A DNA stretch of 7,336 bases from Anaerolineales bacterium (GTDB taxonomy: Bacteria > Chloroflexota > Anaerolineae > Anaerolineales > E44-bin32), in the NCBI GenBank assembly GCA_030642885.1, contig DAOWMX010000110.1, positions 1 through 7,336 on the forward strand. Direction: 5' to 3'. Below the pieces are notes generated by a model. It ran no database searches, was not told the DNA's origin, and saw only the letters and a list, made by a program, of their open reading frames with translations. The translations under genes were made by a program, and so were the position numbers. Of the stretch, positions 1 through 4,926 are shown piece after piece (the first letter of the stretch is position 1; each line of letters starts with the position of its first letter).

Positions 1-855
1 ACAGCCTGGAAGATGGAAACTCACGGCATCGGCTATCCAGGGGAGTTGATCGGTGAATGGCTGCGGGAGGCTGATTTCGCTCACGTCAGCAATGAAGTAT
101 CGTTTTCCGAATCATGCCCTCCCCCAGACCCATCTCAAGAGAGTTTGCGATTCTGTAGTAATCCTGCATACATCGGGCTCCTAGAGGAAATCGGAGTGGA
201 ACTGGTCGAACTATCGGGAAACCACAATCTCGATTGGCGTGAGGAAGCATATTTCTACAGTCTGGACTTGTATCGGCAACGTGGTATGAGATATTTCGCA
301 GGGGGTTCTGACCTGGAGGATGCACTAGAGCCTGTTCTCCTCGAGCATAATGGGAATCGCCTGGCGCTTCTCGGCTGCAATGCAGCCGGTCCGGGTTTTG
401 CACTAGCAAAAGAGGATCGCCCCGGTGCAGCGCCATGCACCTCGGAGTTGATATGGGAGCGTGTTGGGAACCTTGTGGATGAGGGGTACTTACCTGTTTT
501 CACTTTCCAATGGGCAGAAAATGTGCGAGTTCTCCCAGCACAGCAGGAAGACTTTCGGAAGGCTGTAGATGCGGGTGCGGTAATCGTAAGTGGAAGCCAA
601 GCGCATCAGCCGATGGGATTTGAATTCTATGGCGAAGGATTTATTCATTATGGGTTGGGTAATTTATTCTTCGATCAAATGCAGGAACTGGCGATGCGGC
701 AGGAATTCATTGACCGGCATGTGTTCTACGATGGCCAGCATATCAGTACGGAACTGCTGACCGCTTTGCTTGAAAACTATGCCCAACCGCGGCCGATGTC
801 GCCCTCTGAGCGCAGCGCATTACTCGAACGGATCTTCGCGGCCAGCGGCTGGTAG
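1..855 (+). CDS. CapA/PGA_cap-type metallophosphatase family protein, 5'-truncated by window edge
   Basis: This is the C-terminal part of a CapA-family (PGA_cap, calcineurin-like) protein. The frame is open from base 1; the ATG at 13 is probably internal, because the codons before it (T-A-W-K) continue naturally into it and the expected N-terminal metal-binding GD motif lies outside the window. Counting from that ATG, visible landmarks are LREADFAHVSNE (17-28, the usual N[LE]E metal site region), the GNHNLD motif (69-74), SGSQAHQP (193-200, the GxxxH site) and YGLGNLFFDQ (213-222), followed by a C-terminal tail typical of the longer members. Family members are linked to poly-gamma-glutamate or capsule polymer synthesis and are often secreted or membrane-anchored; the true substrate here is unknown. 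The stop is TAG at 853-855, with a strong terminator about 30 bases on. Family call is confident, function is not. Confidence 0.88.
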   Translation, partial: TAWKMETHGIGYPGELIGEWLREADFAHVSNEVSFSESCPPPDPSQESLRFCSNPAYIGLLEEIGVELVELSGNHNLDWREEAYFYSLDLYRQRGMRYFAGGSDLEDALEPVLLEHNGNRLALLGCNAAGPGFALAKEDRPGAAPCTSELIWERVGNLVDEGYLPVFTFQWAENVRVLPAQQEDFRKAVDAGAVIVSGSQAHQPMGFEFYGEGFIHYGLGNLFFDQMQELAMRQEFIDRHVFYDGQHISTELLTALLENYAQPRPMSPSERSALLERIFAASGW

Positions 856-884
856 GGAAACCCGGGAATAGCGCCAGAATTGAT

Positions 885-934
885 TCGCACCCTCGAGGAC
901 TGAATAATGGGTCCAGAGGGTGCGATTTTGTTTT
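885..934 (+). terminator. Rho-independent terminator after the CapA-like gene
   Basis: A perfect 10-bp stem (885-894 with 916-925, TCGCACCCTC/GAGGGTGCGA) is followed directly by TTTTGTTTT (926-934). Inside the loop, GGAC (897-900) can also pair with GTCC (911-914), extending the helix. It sits 30 bases after the CapA stop. Read on the minus strand the hairpin lacks a good U-tract, so it serves mainly the plus-strand gene, although it may also help stop the converging FTCD transcript. Confidence 0.88.
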
Positions 935-974
935 GTAAGATGTTGATGATCTAACCCTAAGCTGAATAAATGTT

Positions 975-2486
975 TTAGCCCAACGCTGCGCTGAGCGCCT
1001 TCCCGGCTTGAGCGGCTTGGGTCTCCAGTTGCGCCAGTTCATCGAGCCAGCTTTGGGCGGATTCCCGATCCGAGACGCTGCCGGCGTTGATCTTGACGTT
1101 GAGCCCTGCGGCTTGCAGGCAGGCATTTGCCATCGCGCCGGCAGAACCCGCATCGCTAAGGGCGTTTTGGTTTCCTTTCTCTGCGACTTCAGCTGCGAGG
1201 GCGAGCACTTCAACGGCATCACGACATACCTGCAGCGGTACTTCCGCGGCGACATGCGTGGCACGTTCGATCTCTTCTGTACGAGCGGTCTTCTCCTGCG
1301 CAGATTTCTTCGGCATCCGGAAGGCAGCCATGACAGAATCGAAGGCCTGGGCGTCGAGCGTCACTGCATTTTGGAGTGCATCTCGCAGAATGTCAGCACG
1401 CGACGTGATTTCCTGCATTCGTTCCTCAACGTCAGTGAACTTCTTCTTGCCGGCCGTAAGACGAGCGACCATGGCAACTAGAGCGGCGCCCATTGCGCCA
1501 GCGAAAGCGGCGGCGGAACCACCGCCGGGTGTTGCCGATCCTGCTGAGATGTTATGCAGGAATACATCTTCATCGCGCTCCTCGCTATCCATTGCTGCGA
1601 AGATGCGGTTCTCGAGGACCTGGTCGGGTGAAAATTGGTCGAGCTGTAGATACCACTGTGCAGCATCGACGAGCGCGGCTTGGGGTATCAAGCCCACCAA
1701 CTCGGAATTCACAATCGAGACGCCGTAGCGATTTGCTTCACGACGGATGAGTTCCACAACTCGGGCGACTGGAGTGCGAGTGAAATCAGTGAGGTTCATG
1801 GAGACCTGCGCCCGACCTTCGACAAGCATTCCCAATGCTTTCACAAAGCGTAACCCGCCGGAAGAGTGCCTCACCGCACGCCCGATGTTTTGTGCAATGG
1901 CGACATCGTCCGTGGAGAGATAAACATTGAAAGCAACCAGTGGAGCTCGAGCGCCAATGACGGTCGCGCCGGCTGGCCCTAACTTCTGGGGACCGAAGTC
2001 AGGTTTCTTTGTGGGATCGCTTTCAATCGTCTCCTTTAAACCCTCATATTCGCCGCGACGGATGTTCTCTAAATTCTTTCGCTCGGGGCGGGTTGCGGCT
2101 TGCTCGTATAAATAAGTGGGAATGCCAAGCTCCTCTGCGACGCGCTGGGCAAGCGTTCGTGCAAGCTCAACGCACTCATCCATTGTGACCCCGGAGATGG
2201 GCACGAAGGGGATAACATCGGTTGCGCCGATGCGCGGGTGTTCGCCTTTCTGTTGATCCAGGTCAATTTTCCCTGCAGCCGTCTTTATCGCTTCGAAAGC
2301 GGCGTCGGCTACTTCGGCAGGGGAACCAGCGAACGTTATCACAGAGCGGTTGTGATCTGGGTCGATGTGGCGATCGAGGATGTAAACACCGCGCACACTG
2401 CGGATGGTGTTCTCGATCTCATCAACGACCTCGACGCGTCGTCCCTCGGAAAAATTTGGAATACACTCAACAATTGGCTGCTTCAT
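975..2486 (-). CDS. ftcD: Bifunctional glutamate formimidoyltransferase / formimidoyltetrahydrofolate cyclodeaminase
   Basis: This cytoplasmic enzyme transfers the formimino group of N-formimino-L-glutamate (a histidine-degradation product) to tetrahydrofolate, then deaminates formimino-THF to 5,10-methenyl-THF and ammonia. With the longer possible start at 2498 counted as residue 1, the transferase part covers about 6-300: CIPNFSEGRR (12-21), GEHPRIGATDV (85-95) with H87 matching the catalytic His of mammalian FTCD, and PFVPISGVTMDEC. The cyclodeaminase part covers about 310-505: TPGGGSAAA (323-331) and LSDAGSAGAMANAC (447-460), which holds the conserved Asp. At about 503 residues it is close to mammalian FTCD, so this is a fused form rather than separate bacterial subunits. 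I prefer the ATG at 2486: it has GAGGTG just upstream and homology begins right after it, while the ATG at 2498 has no Shine-Dalgarno. Stop is TAA. It stands alone, convergent with the CapA-like gene and divergent from the thioredoxin gene. Confidence 0.95.
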   Translation of the reverse strand: MKQPIVECIPNFSEGRRVEVVDEIENTIRSVRGVYILDRHIDPDHNRSVITFAGSPAEVADAAFEAIKTAAGKIDLDQQKGEHPRIGATDVIPFVPISGVTMDECVELARTLAQRVAEELGIPTYLYEQAATRPERKNLENIRRGEYEGLKETIESDPTKKPDFGPQKLGPAGATVIGARAPLVAFNVYLSTDDVAIAQNIGRAVRHSSGGLRFVKALGMLVEGRAQVSMNLTDFTRTPVARVVELIRREANRYGVSIVNSELVGLIPQAALVDAAQWYLQLDQFSPDQVLENRIFAAMDSEERDEDVFLHNISAGSATPGGGSAAAFAGAMGAALVAMVARLTAGKKKFTDVEERMQEITSRADILRDALQNAVTLDAQAFDSVMAAFRMPKKSAQEKTARTEEIERATHVAAEVPLQVCRDAVEVLALAAEVAEKGNQNALSDAGSAGAMANACLQAAGLNVKINAGSVSDRESAQSWLDELAQLETQAAQAGKALSAALG

Positions 2487-2488
2487 GG

Positions 2489-2494
2489 CACCTC
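2489..2494 (-). promoter_or_regulatory. Shine-Dalgarno that decides the ftcD start
   Basis: On the minus strand GAGGTG lies just before the ATG at 2486, a six-base match to the anti-Shine-Dalgarno complement, though with somewhat short spacing (GAGG, then TGCC, then ATG). The in-frame ATG at 2498 has only AAGATAAGC before it. This favours the start at 2486. Confidence 0.55.
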
Positions 2495-2513
2495 GCATGC
2501 TTATCTTACGAAG

Positions 2514-2519
2514 ATTATA
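2514..2519 (-). promoter_or_regulatory. Candidate -10 box (TATAAT) for ftcD
   Basis: A perfect TATAAT on the minus strand lies 15 bases before the ATG at 2498 and 27 before the ATG at 2486. Transcription would start near 2507, leaving a leader of about 20 bases to the preferred start and only about 9 to the longer one. No good TTGACA-like -35 hexamer is seen at 16-18 bp, so this is a -10 match only. Confidence 0.4.
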
Positions 2520-2574
2520 GCCCAGTTATCTCTCTGGAATGTGTCTCCAATCATAGTTGGGAATACTTGATTCG

Positions 2575-2591
2575 AAGGGTCGACGACCCTT
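2575..2591. repeat. Perfect short inverted repeat in the divergent intergenic region
   Basis: AAGGGTC-GAC-GACCCTT is a 7-bp perfect inverted repeat with a 3-base centre. It lies about 55 bases upstream of the ftcD -10 and about 175 bases before the thioredoxin gene. There is no U-tract, so it is not an obvious terminator. As a near-palindrome between divergent genes it could be an operator, but no regulator is known. Confidence 0.45.
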
Positions 2592-2626
2592 TAAGCTTGA
2601 TATGTGTGCCCGATATTCGGATGTTG

Positions 2627-2658
2627 CCCAATTGGGACCGGAGTGGTATTAATATTAT
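2627..2658 (+). promoter_or_regulatory. Weak candidate promoter and palindrome upstream of the thioredoxin gene
   Basis: The palindrome CCCAATTGGG (2627-2636) overlaps TTGGGA (2632-2637), a poor -35-like match. It is followed after 15 bp by TATTAT (2653-2658), a -10-like hexamer in an AT-rich patch. The spacing is short and both hexamers are imperfect, so this is only the best candidate in the gap. Confidence 0.22.
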
Positions 2659-2691
2659 CTGTAATTGTATGGGATGGTTGTGAGCAAAATT

Positions 2692-2723
2692 AACCAGCGC
2701 ATGCCTTTGCCTCTTTGCTGGTT
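2692..2723 (+). repeat. Possible 5'-leader hairpin before the thioredoxin gene
   Basis: AACCAGC (2692-2698) pairs perfectly with GCTGGTT (2717-2723), with G-U wobbles possible at both ends and a loop of about 18 bases. It would lie in the leader of the thioredoxin mRNA if transcription starts near 2665. It has no U-tract and matches no riboswitch that I recognise; a chance inverted repeat is quite possible. Confidence 0.25.
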
Positions 2724-2751
2724 GAGTAAAGGGAAAATATCAGAAATGTCA

Positions 2752-2756
2752 GAGGG
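2752..2756 (+). promoter_or_regulatory. Ribosome binding site of the thioredoxin-like lipoprotein gene
   Basis: GAGGG ends 8 bases before the ATG at 2765. This supports that start, which is also the only one giving a complete lipoprotein signal peptide. Confidence 0.6.
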
Positions 2757-2764
2757 TATTTCTT

Positions 2765-3328
2765 ATGAGAAGGAAAGCTGAATTCATCGTTTTAGGGTTT
2801 GTTGCACTCACTGGATTGCTTCTTGCGGCGTGTACTGGTACATCTCAAAAGGTTGATGATCCATCCGCCGATATTGCCTCGCAGCAGCAGGAAGTAGTCG
2901 AAAGTGCTCCTGTTGGGAATGTTGAATTTTCAGAAGGAGAGGATGCTGCCTCCGCCCCCGTGCTCCAGGAGTCTGCGTCTGCAGACGTACGACCCACACC
3001 ACGACCTGAACTTAGCGCCACCGAACCATCAACAGTAAACCTGGCATCGGGCAAGCCGGTGCTCCTTGAGTTCTTCGCGTTCTGGTGACCGACCTGCCAG
3101 GCGCTGGCGCCCGTCGTGCACGGGCTTGAAGCTAAGTATGCCGGACAGATTGATTTCGCATACCTCGACATCGACGACCCCAATACGGAGCCTTTCAAAC
3201 GAGAACTGGGCTACCGCTACCAACCCCACATCTTCCTACTCGACGGAACAGGCGAGATCATCGGGCAGTGGGTGGGGAATGTCGGGGAGGCAGAGCTCGA
3301 TGCCGCCTTACGGGCAGCGATACCGTAA
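2765..3328 (+). CDS. Thioredoxin-like lipoprotein with in-frame TGA, probable selenocysteine protein (UxxC)
   Basis: Read through the TGA at 3086-3088, this is a 187-residue protein; without readthrough it splits into a 107-residue stub and a headless thioredoxin fragment. Residues 1-23 form a lipoprotein signal peptide: positive MRRK, a hydrophobic core and lipobox LAAC, with lipidated C23. Residues 24-92 are a low-complexity linker rich in A, S, E and P. The thioredoxin fold begins near 93: KPVLLEFFAFW (97-107), TGA-encoded residue 108, then PTC (109-111), QALAPVVHGLE, FAYLDIDDP (131-139), YQPHIFLLD (152-160) with the cis-Pro at 154, and IIGQWVG (165-171). The TGA takes the place of the nucleophilic first Cys of CxxC, giving UPTC. 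Both halves are in one frame and no other stop interrupts them. It is expected outside the cytoplasm, anchored to the membrane, exchanging or reducing thiols and disulfides. Partners are unknown; there is no neighbouring ccdA/dsbD-like gene. The alternative is a Cys-to-stop nonsense mutation or sequencing error. Confidence 0.85.
3086..3088 (+). other. Recoded UGA, probable selenocysteine codon 108
   Basis: TGA occurs between TTC-TGG and CCG-ACC-TGC, encoding FW-U-PTC. Thioredoxin and TlpA-type domains have Cys at this exact place (WCxxC), and Sec commonly replaces that nucleophilic Cys in known selenoproteins. Reading UGA as Trp would give FWWPTC and destroy the active site. The five intact genes of this window end in TAG or TAA, so none gives an example of UGA as a terminator. 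Confidence 0.8.
3089..3132 (+). promoter_or_regulatory. Candidate bacterial SECIS element
   Basis: A perfect 6-bp stem, GCCCGT (3109-3114) with ACGGGC (3120-3125), closes a 5-base loop CGTGC (3115-3119). The loop begins 26 bases after the TGA and its second base is G. Both fit the usual bacterial SECIS description: an apical loop roughly 16-37 bases downstream with a G among its first two bases. GCT (3103-3105) may pair with AGC (3130-3132) below an internal loop. A second small hairpin, GCCAG-GCG-CTGGC (3096-3108), lies directly before it. This is GC-rich coding sequence, so chance folding is possible. Confidence 0.55.
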
Positions 3329-3335
3329 ATCTGGA

Positions 3336-3433
3336 GATATTCCCAAGTACAAAGGCTCAATCAAAGCGCATTGAAAGCGCAACCGCCTGTGATCGCAAAC
3401 TGCACAGGCGGTTGTATTTAACTTGGGAATATC
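3336..3433. repeat. 13-bp perfect inverted repeat enclosing a terminator hairpin
   Basis: GATATTCCCAAGT (3336-3348) and ACTTGGGAATATC (3421-3433) are exact reverse complements 72 bases apart. They enclose another 12-bp perfect inverted repeat (3380-3391 with 3403-3414). Between the 5' arms there is also a tandem AAAGCGCA (3363-3370 and 3374-3381). The structure fills the space between the converging thioredoxin and acyl-CoA dehydrogenase genes. It may be a compound bidirectional terminator or the trace of a small palindromic element. Confidence 0.7.
3380..3419 (+). terminator. Hairpin terminator between convergent genes
   Basis: CAACCGCCTGTG (3380-3391) pairs perfectly with CACAGGCGGTTG (3403-3414) around an 11-base loop. 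The plus-strand tail is TATTTAACTT, a modest U-rich run, and the minus-strand tail CGCTTTCAAT is weaker. It lies 52 bases after the thioredoxin stop and 59 bases beyond the acyl-CoA dehydrogenase stop, so it probably serves both genes. Confidence 0.75.
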
Positions 3434-3472
3434 CTATTTAAAGCGGCTGCCAAGCAGGATTGTGAGTTGCAC

Positions 3473-4624
3473 CTACTCCTTGCCCAAGACGCGCCGGGCG
3501 ATGACCATCCGTTGCACCTCGCTTGTGCCCTCACCGATCGTCATGAGCCGTGCATCGCGGTAAATGCGCTCGACGGGGTATTCACGGCTGTAGCCGTAGC
3601 TGCCCAGGATCTGCATGGCGTTGCGGGCGACATCCTCGGCCATCTCGGTTGCGAAGAGCTTCGCCACGGCAGCCTCACGGTTGTGGAATTCACCTTCCTG
3701 TTTAAGCCAGGCAGCCCTATAAACGAGCAGGCGTGCGGCTTCGATCTGCACTTCCGCATCGGCAATCATCCATTGGATTGCCTGGCGTTCAGCGATGGGT
3801 TTCCCGAAGGATTCTCGTTCCTTGGCGTAGCGGATGGCCTCCTCATGTGCGGCCTGCGCCAGACCGACAGAGAGAGCGCCGATGCCGATCCGGGCGGTGT
3901 CTAAGTTTTTGAGAGTCTGGTATAGACCCTCGCCCACTTTACCAAGAAGATAATCTTCTGGAACACGGACATTCTCGTATGTAAGGGCGTGGGTAGGTGA
4001 AGCACGTACGCCCATCTTCTTCTCGGGTGGGTGGATATGCAAACCAGGAGCGTCGGTGGGAACTACAATCAGACTCAGCGAGCCAGAACCACCGCTTTGA
4101 TCCGTTCGGCAGAGTGTGATAATAAGTGAAGCCGAGCTCGCGTTGGTGATCCACGCCTTGTTTCCATTGACTACCCACTCCCCTTTGTCCAGTTCGGCGC
4201 GCGTCTGAATCCCACCCACCAAATCTGAACCCGCGCCGGGTTCGGTCAACGCCATAGCTCCGAGACCGGGATTGCCCTTGGCCAAGCCGGGAAGCCAACG
4301 CTGCTTCTGTTCTTCGGTACCATAAGTCGCGATTGGTGCGCAACCCAAGCTGTTATGCGCCGCTACAGAAAGCGCTGTGCCGCCATCTGCCCAGCCGACC
4401 TCCTCAATGGCAATTGCCCCGCTGATCGCGTCGACACTCGCGCCGCCGTAAGACTCCGGAACGTACATACCTAAGAGCCCAAGGGAGGTCATTTTCTCGA
4501 AGGCATCTTGATGGATTTCGGCGCGCTCGTCATATTCCCCCGCCTTCGGTTTGACAATTTCGGCGCAGAATTCGTGGACTGCATTTCGCCACATTCGCTG
4601 TTCATCTGATAGTTTGAAATTCAT
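3473..4624 (-). CDS. Acyl-CoA dehydrogenase
   Basis: FAD-dependent alpha,beta-dehydrogenation of an acyl-CoA thioester, with electrons passed to electron-transfer flavoprotein; cytoplasmic, in fatty-acid or branched-chain amino-acid breakdown. The 383-residue length is typical. The N-terminal helical domain covers about 5-118. The beta domain carries LTEPGAGSD (126-134) and the GNKAWITNA flavin-contact segment (154-162), then GVRASPTH (205-212). The C-terminal helical domain carries RESFGKPIAERQ (270-281), QILGSYGYSREYPVER (338-353) and IGEGTSEVQR (363-372). E365 in GEGTSE sits at the catalytic base position of short/medium-chain and bacterial butyryl-CoA-type enzymes. Chain-length specificity cannot be read from this. 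The start ATG at 4624 is supported by GAGGAG and by MNFKLSDEQ, a normal family N terminus. No partner genes (etfAB, thiolase, CoA ligase) are next to it. Confidence 0.96.
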   Translation of the reverse strand: MNFKLSDEQRMWRNAVHEFCAEIVKPKAGEYDERAEIHQDAFEKMTSLGLLGMYVPESYGGASVDAISGAIAIEEVGWADGGTALSVAAHNSLGCAPIATYGTEEQKQRWLPGLAKGNPGLGAMALTEPGAGSDLVGGIQTRAELDKGEWVVNGNKAWITNASSASLIITLCRTDQSGGSGSLSLIVVPTDAPGLHIHPPEKKMGVRASPTHALTYENVRVPEDYLLGKVGEGLYQTLKNLDTARIGIGALSVGLAQAAHEEAIRYAKERESFGKPIAERQAIQWMIADAEVQIEAARLLVYRAAWLKQEGEFHNREAAVAKLFATEMAEDVARNAMQILGSYGYSREYPVERIYRDARLMTIGEGTSEVQRMVIARRVLGKE

Positions 4625-4626
4625 CG

Positions 4627-4633
4627 TCTCCTC
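4627..4633 (-). promoter_or_regulatory. Ribosome binding site of the acyl-CoA dehydrogenase
   Basis: GAGGAGA on the minus strand ends 2 bases before the ATG at 4624, so its GAGG core is 5 bases from the start. This is a strong Shine-Dalgarno and fixes the start. Confidence 0.65.
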
Positions 4634-4719
4634 GCTGGTAATGGATGGATTGGGGTATGGGTCTGTGTCCAGAAAAGAAAGAGCAGGGTGCTATACCGCT
4701 GCTTATTATTGGTTTGCAC

Positions 4720-4884
4720 GATTGCGATTTTCCCACAATTATTTAATTGCATTTTGCCCTGGTCAACTCTACCAAATATGGGCAATCGATTCCTGGTACA
4801 AATCGTAACAAAATATGCGCCTGGTTGTGAATATTCATAGCCTTTCAACCGTATAGAACGACGGCGTTTGGGTCCCCTGACCAT
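4720..4884 (-). pseudogene. N-terminal remnant of a REP-associated / IS200-like tyrosine transposase
   Basis: From the ATG at 4884 the frame reads MVRGPKRRRSIRLKGYEY, then SQPGAYFVTICTRN and FGRVDQGKMQLNNCGKIA. This is the characteristic first 55 or so residues of Y1 (HUH) transposases of the TnpA_REP/RAYT type. The resemblance stops near 4720; the frame runs on as unrelated sequence to a TGA at 4621-4623, overlapping the acyl-CoA dehydrogenase start. The HxH (PNHxH) motif and the catalytic Tyr are absent, and the other two minus frames do not resume the homology, so this is a deletion remnant and not a simple frameshift. GGGGGA precedes the ATG, so an old RBS survives. The 302 bases between the flanking genes (4625-4926) hold nothing else that I can support. 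Confidence 0.72.
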
Positions 4885-4926
4885 GGTTTTTCCCCCGGTA
4901 TGGGCAACTGCCCCAACGCGCCCCAA

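Noticed and set aside
743..1728. Long antisense ORFs over the FTCD gene and the CapA-like tail (743-1264 minus; 1008-1481, 1087-1728 and 1493-1750 plus)
   Set aside because: The translations are low-complexity and Arg/Ser/Ala-rich, with no family resemblance; they are shadows of the FTCD coding frame.
2222..2683. Plus-strand ORFs at 2222-2683 and 2238-2570 running into the intergenic gap
   Set aside because: Their first halves are antisense to the conserved FTCD N terminus, and the rest shows no recognisable protein features.
2765..3088. Separate 107-residue lipoprotein ending at the TGA
   Set aside because: It would end in the middle of the thioredoxin active site (FFAFW), with the missing PTC motif following directly in the same frame.
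3086..3088. Genome-wide UGA-to-Trp recoding
   Set aside because: Trp is encoded by TGG throughout, no other long gene here contains in-frame TGA, and Trp at this position would abolish the CxxC motif.
3116..3328. Separate 70-residue ORF starting at a GTG after the TGA
   Set aside because: It is the C-terminal part of the thioredoxin fold, lacks both redox residues and the first strand, has no convincing RBS, and is in frame with the upstream lipoprotein.
3467..3904. 145-residue plus-strand ORF opposite the acyl-CoA dehydrogenase
   Set aside because: It is antisense to a strongly conserved gene, lacks recognisable motifs, and arises from its codon bias.
4885..4926. Possible terminator for the modular protein gene (GGGCA-GT-TGCCC on the minus strand)
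   Set aside because: The stem is only 5 bp with a 2-base loop that cannot close sterically, and no U-tract follows.
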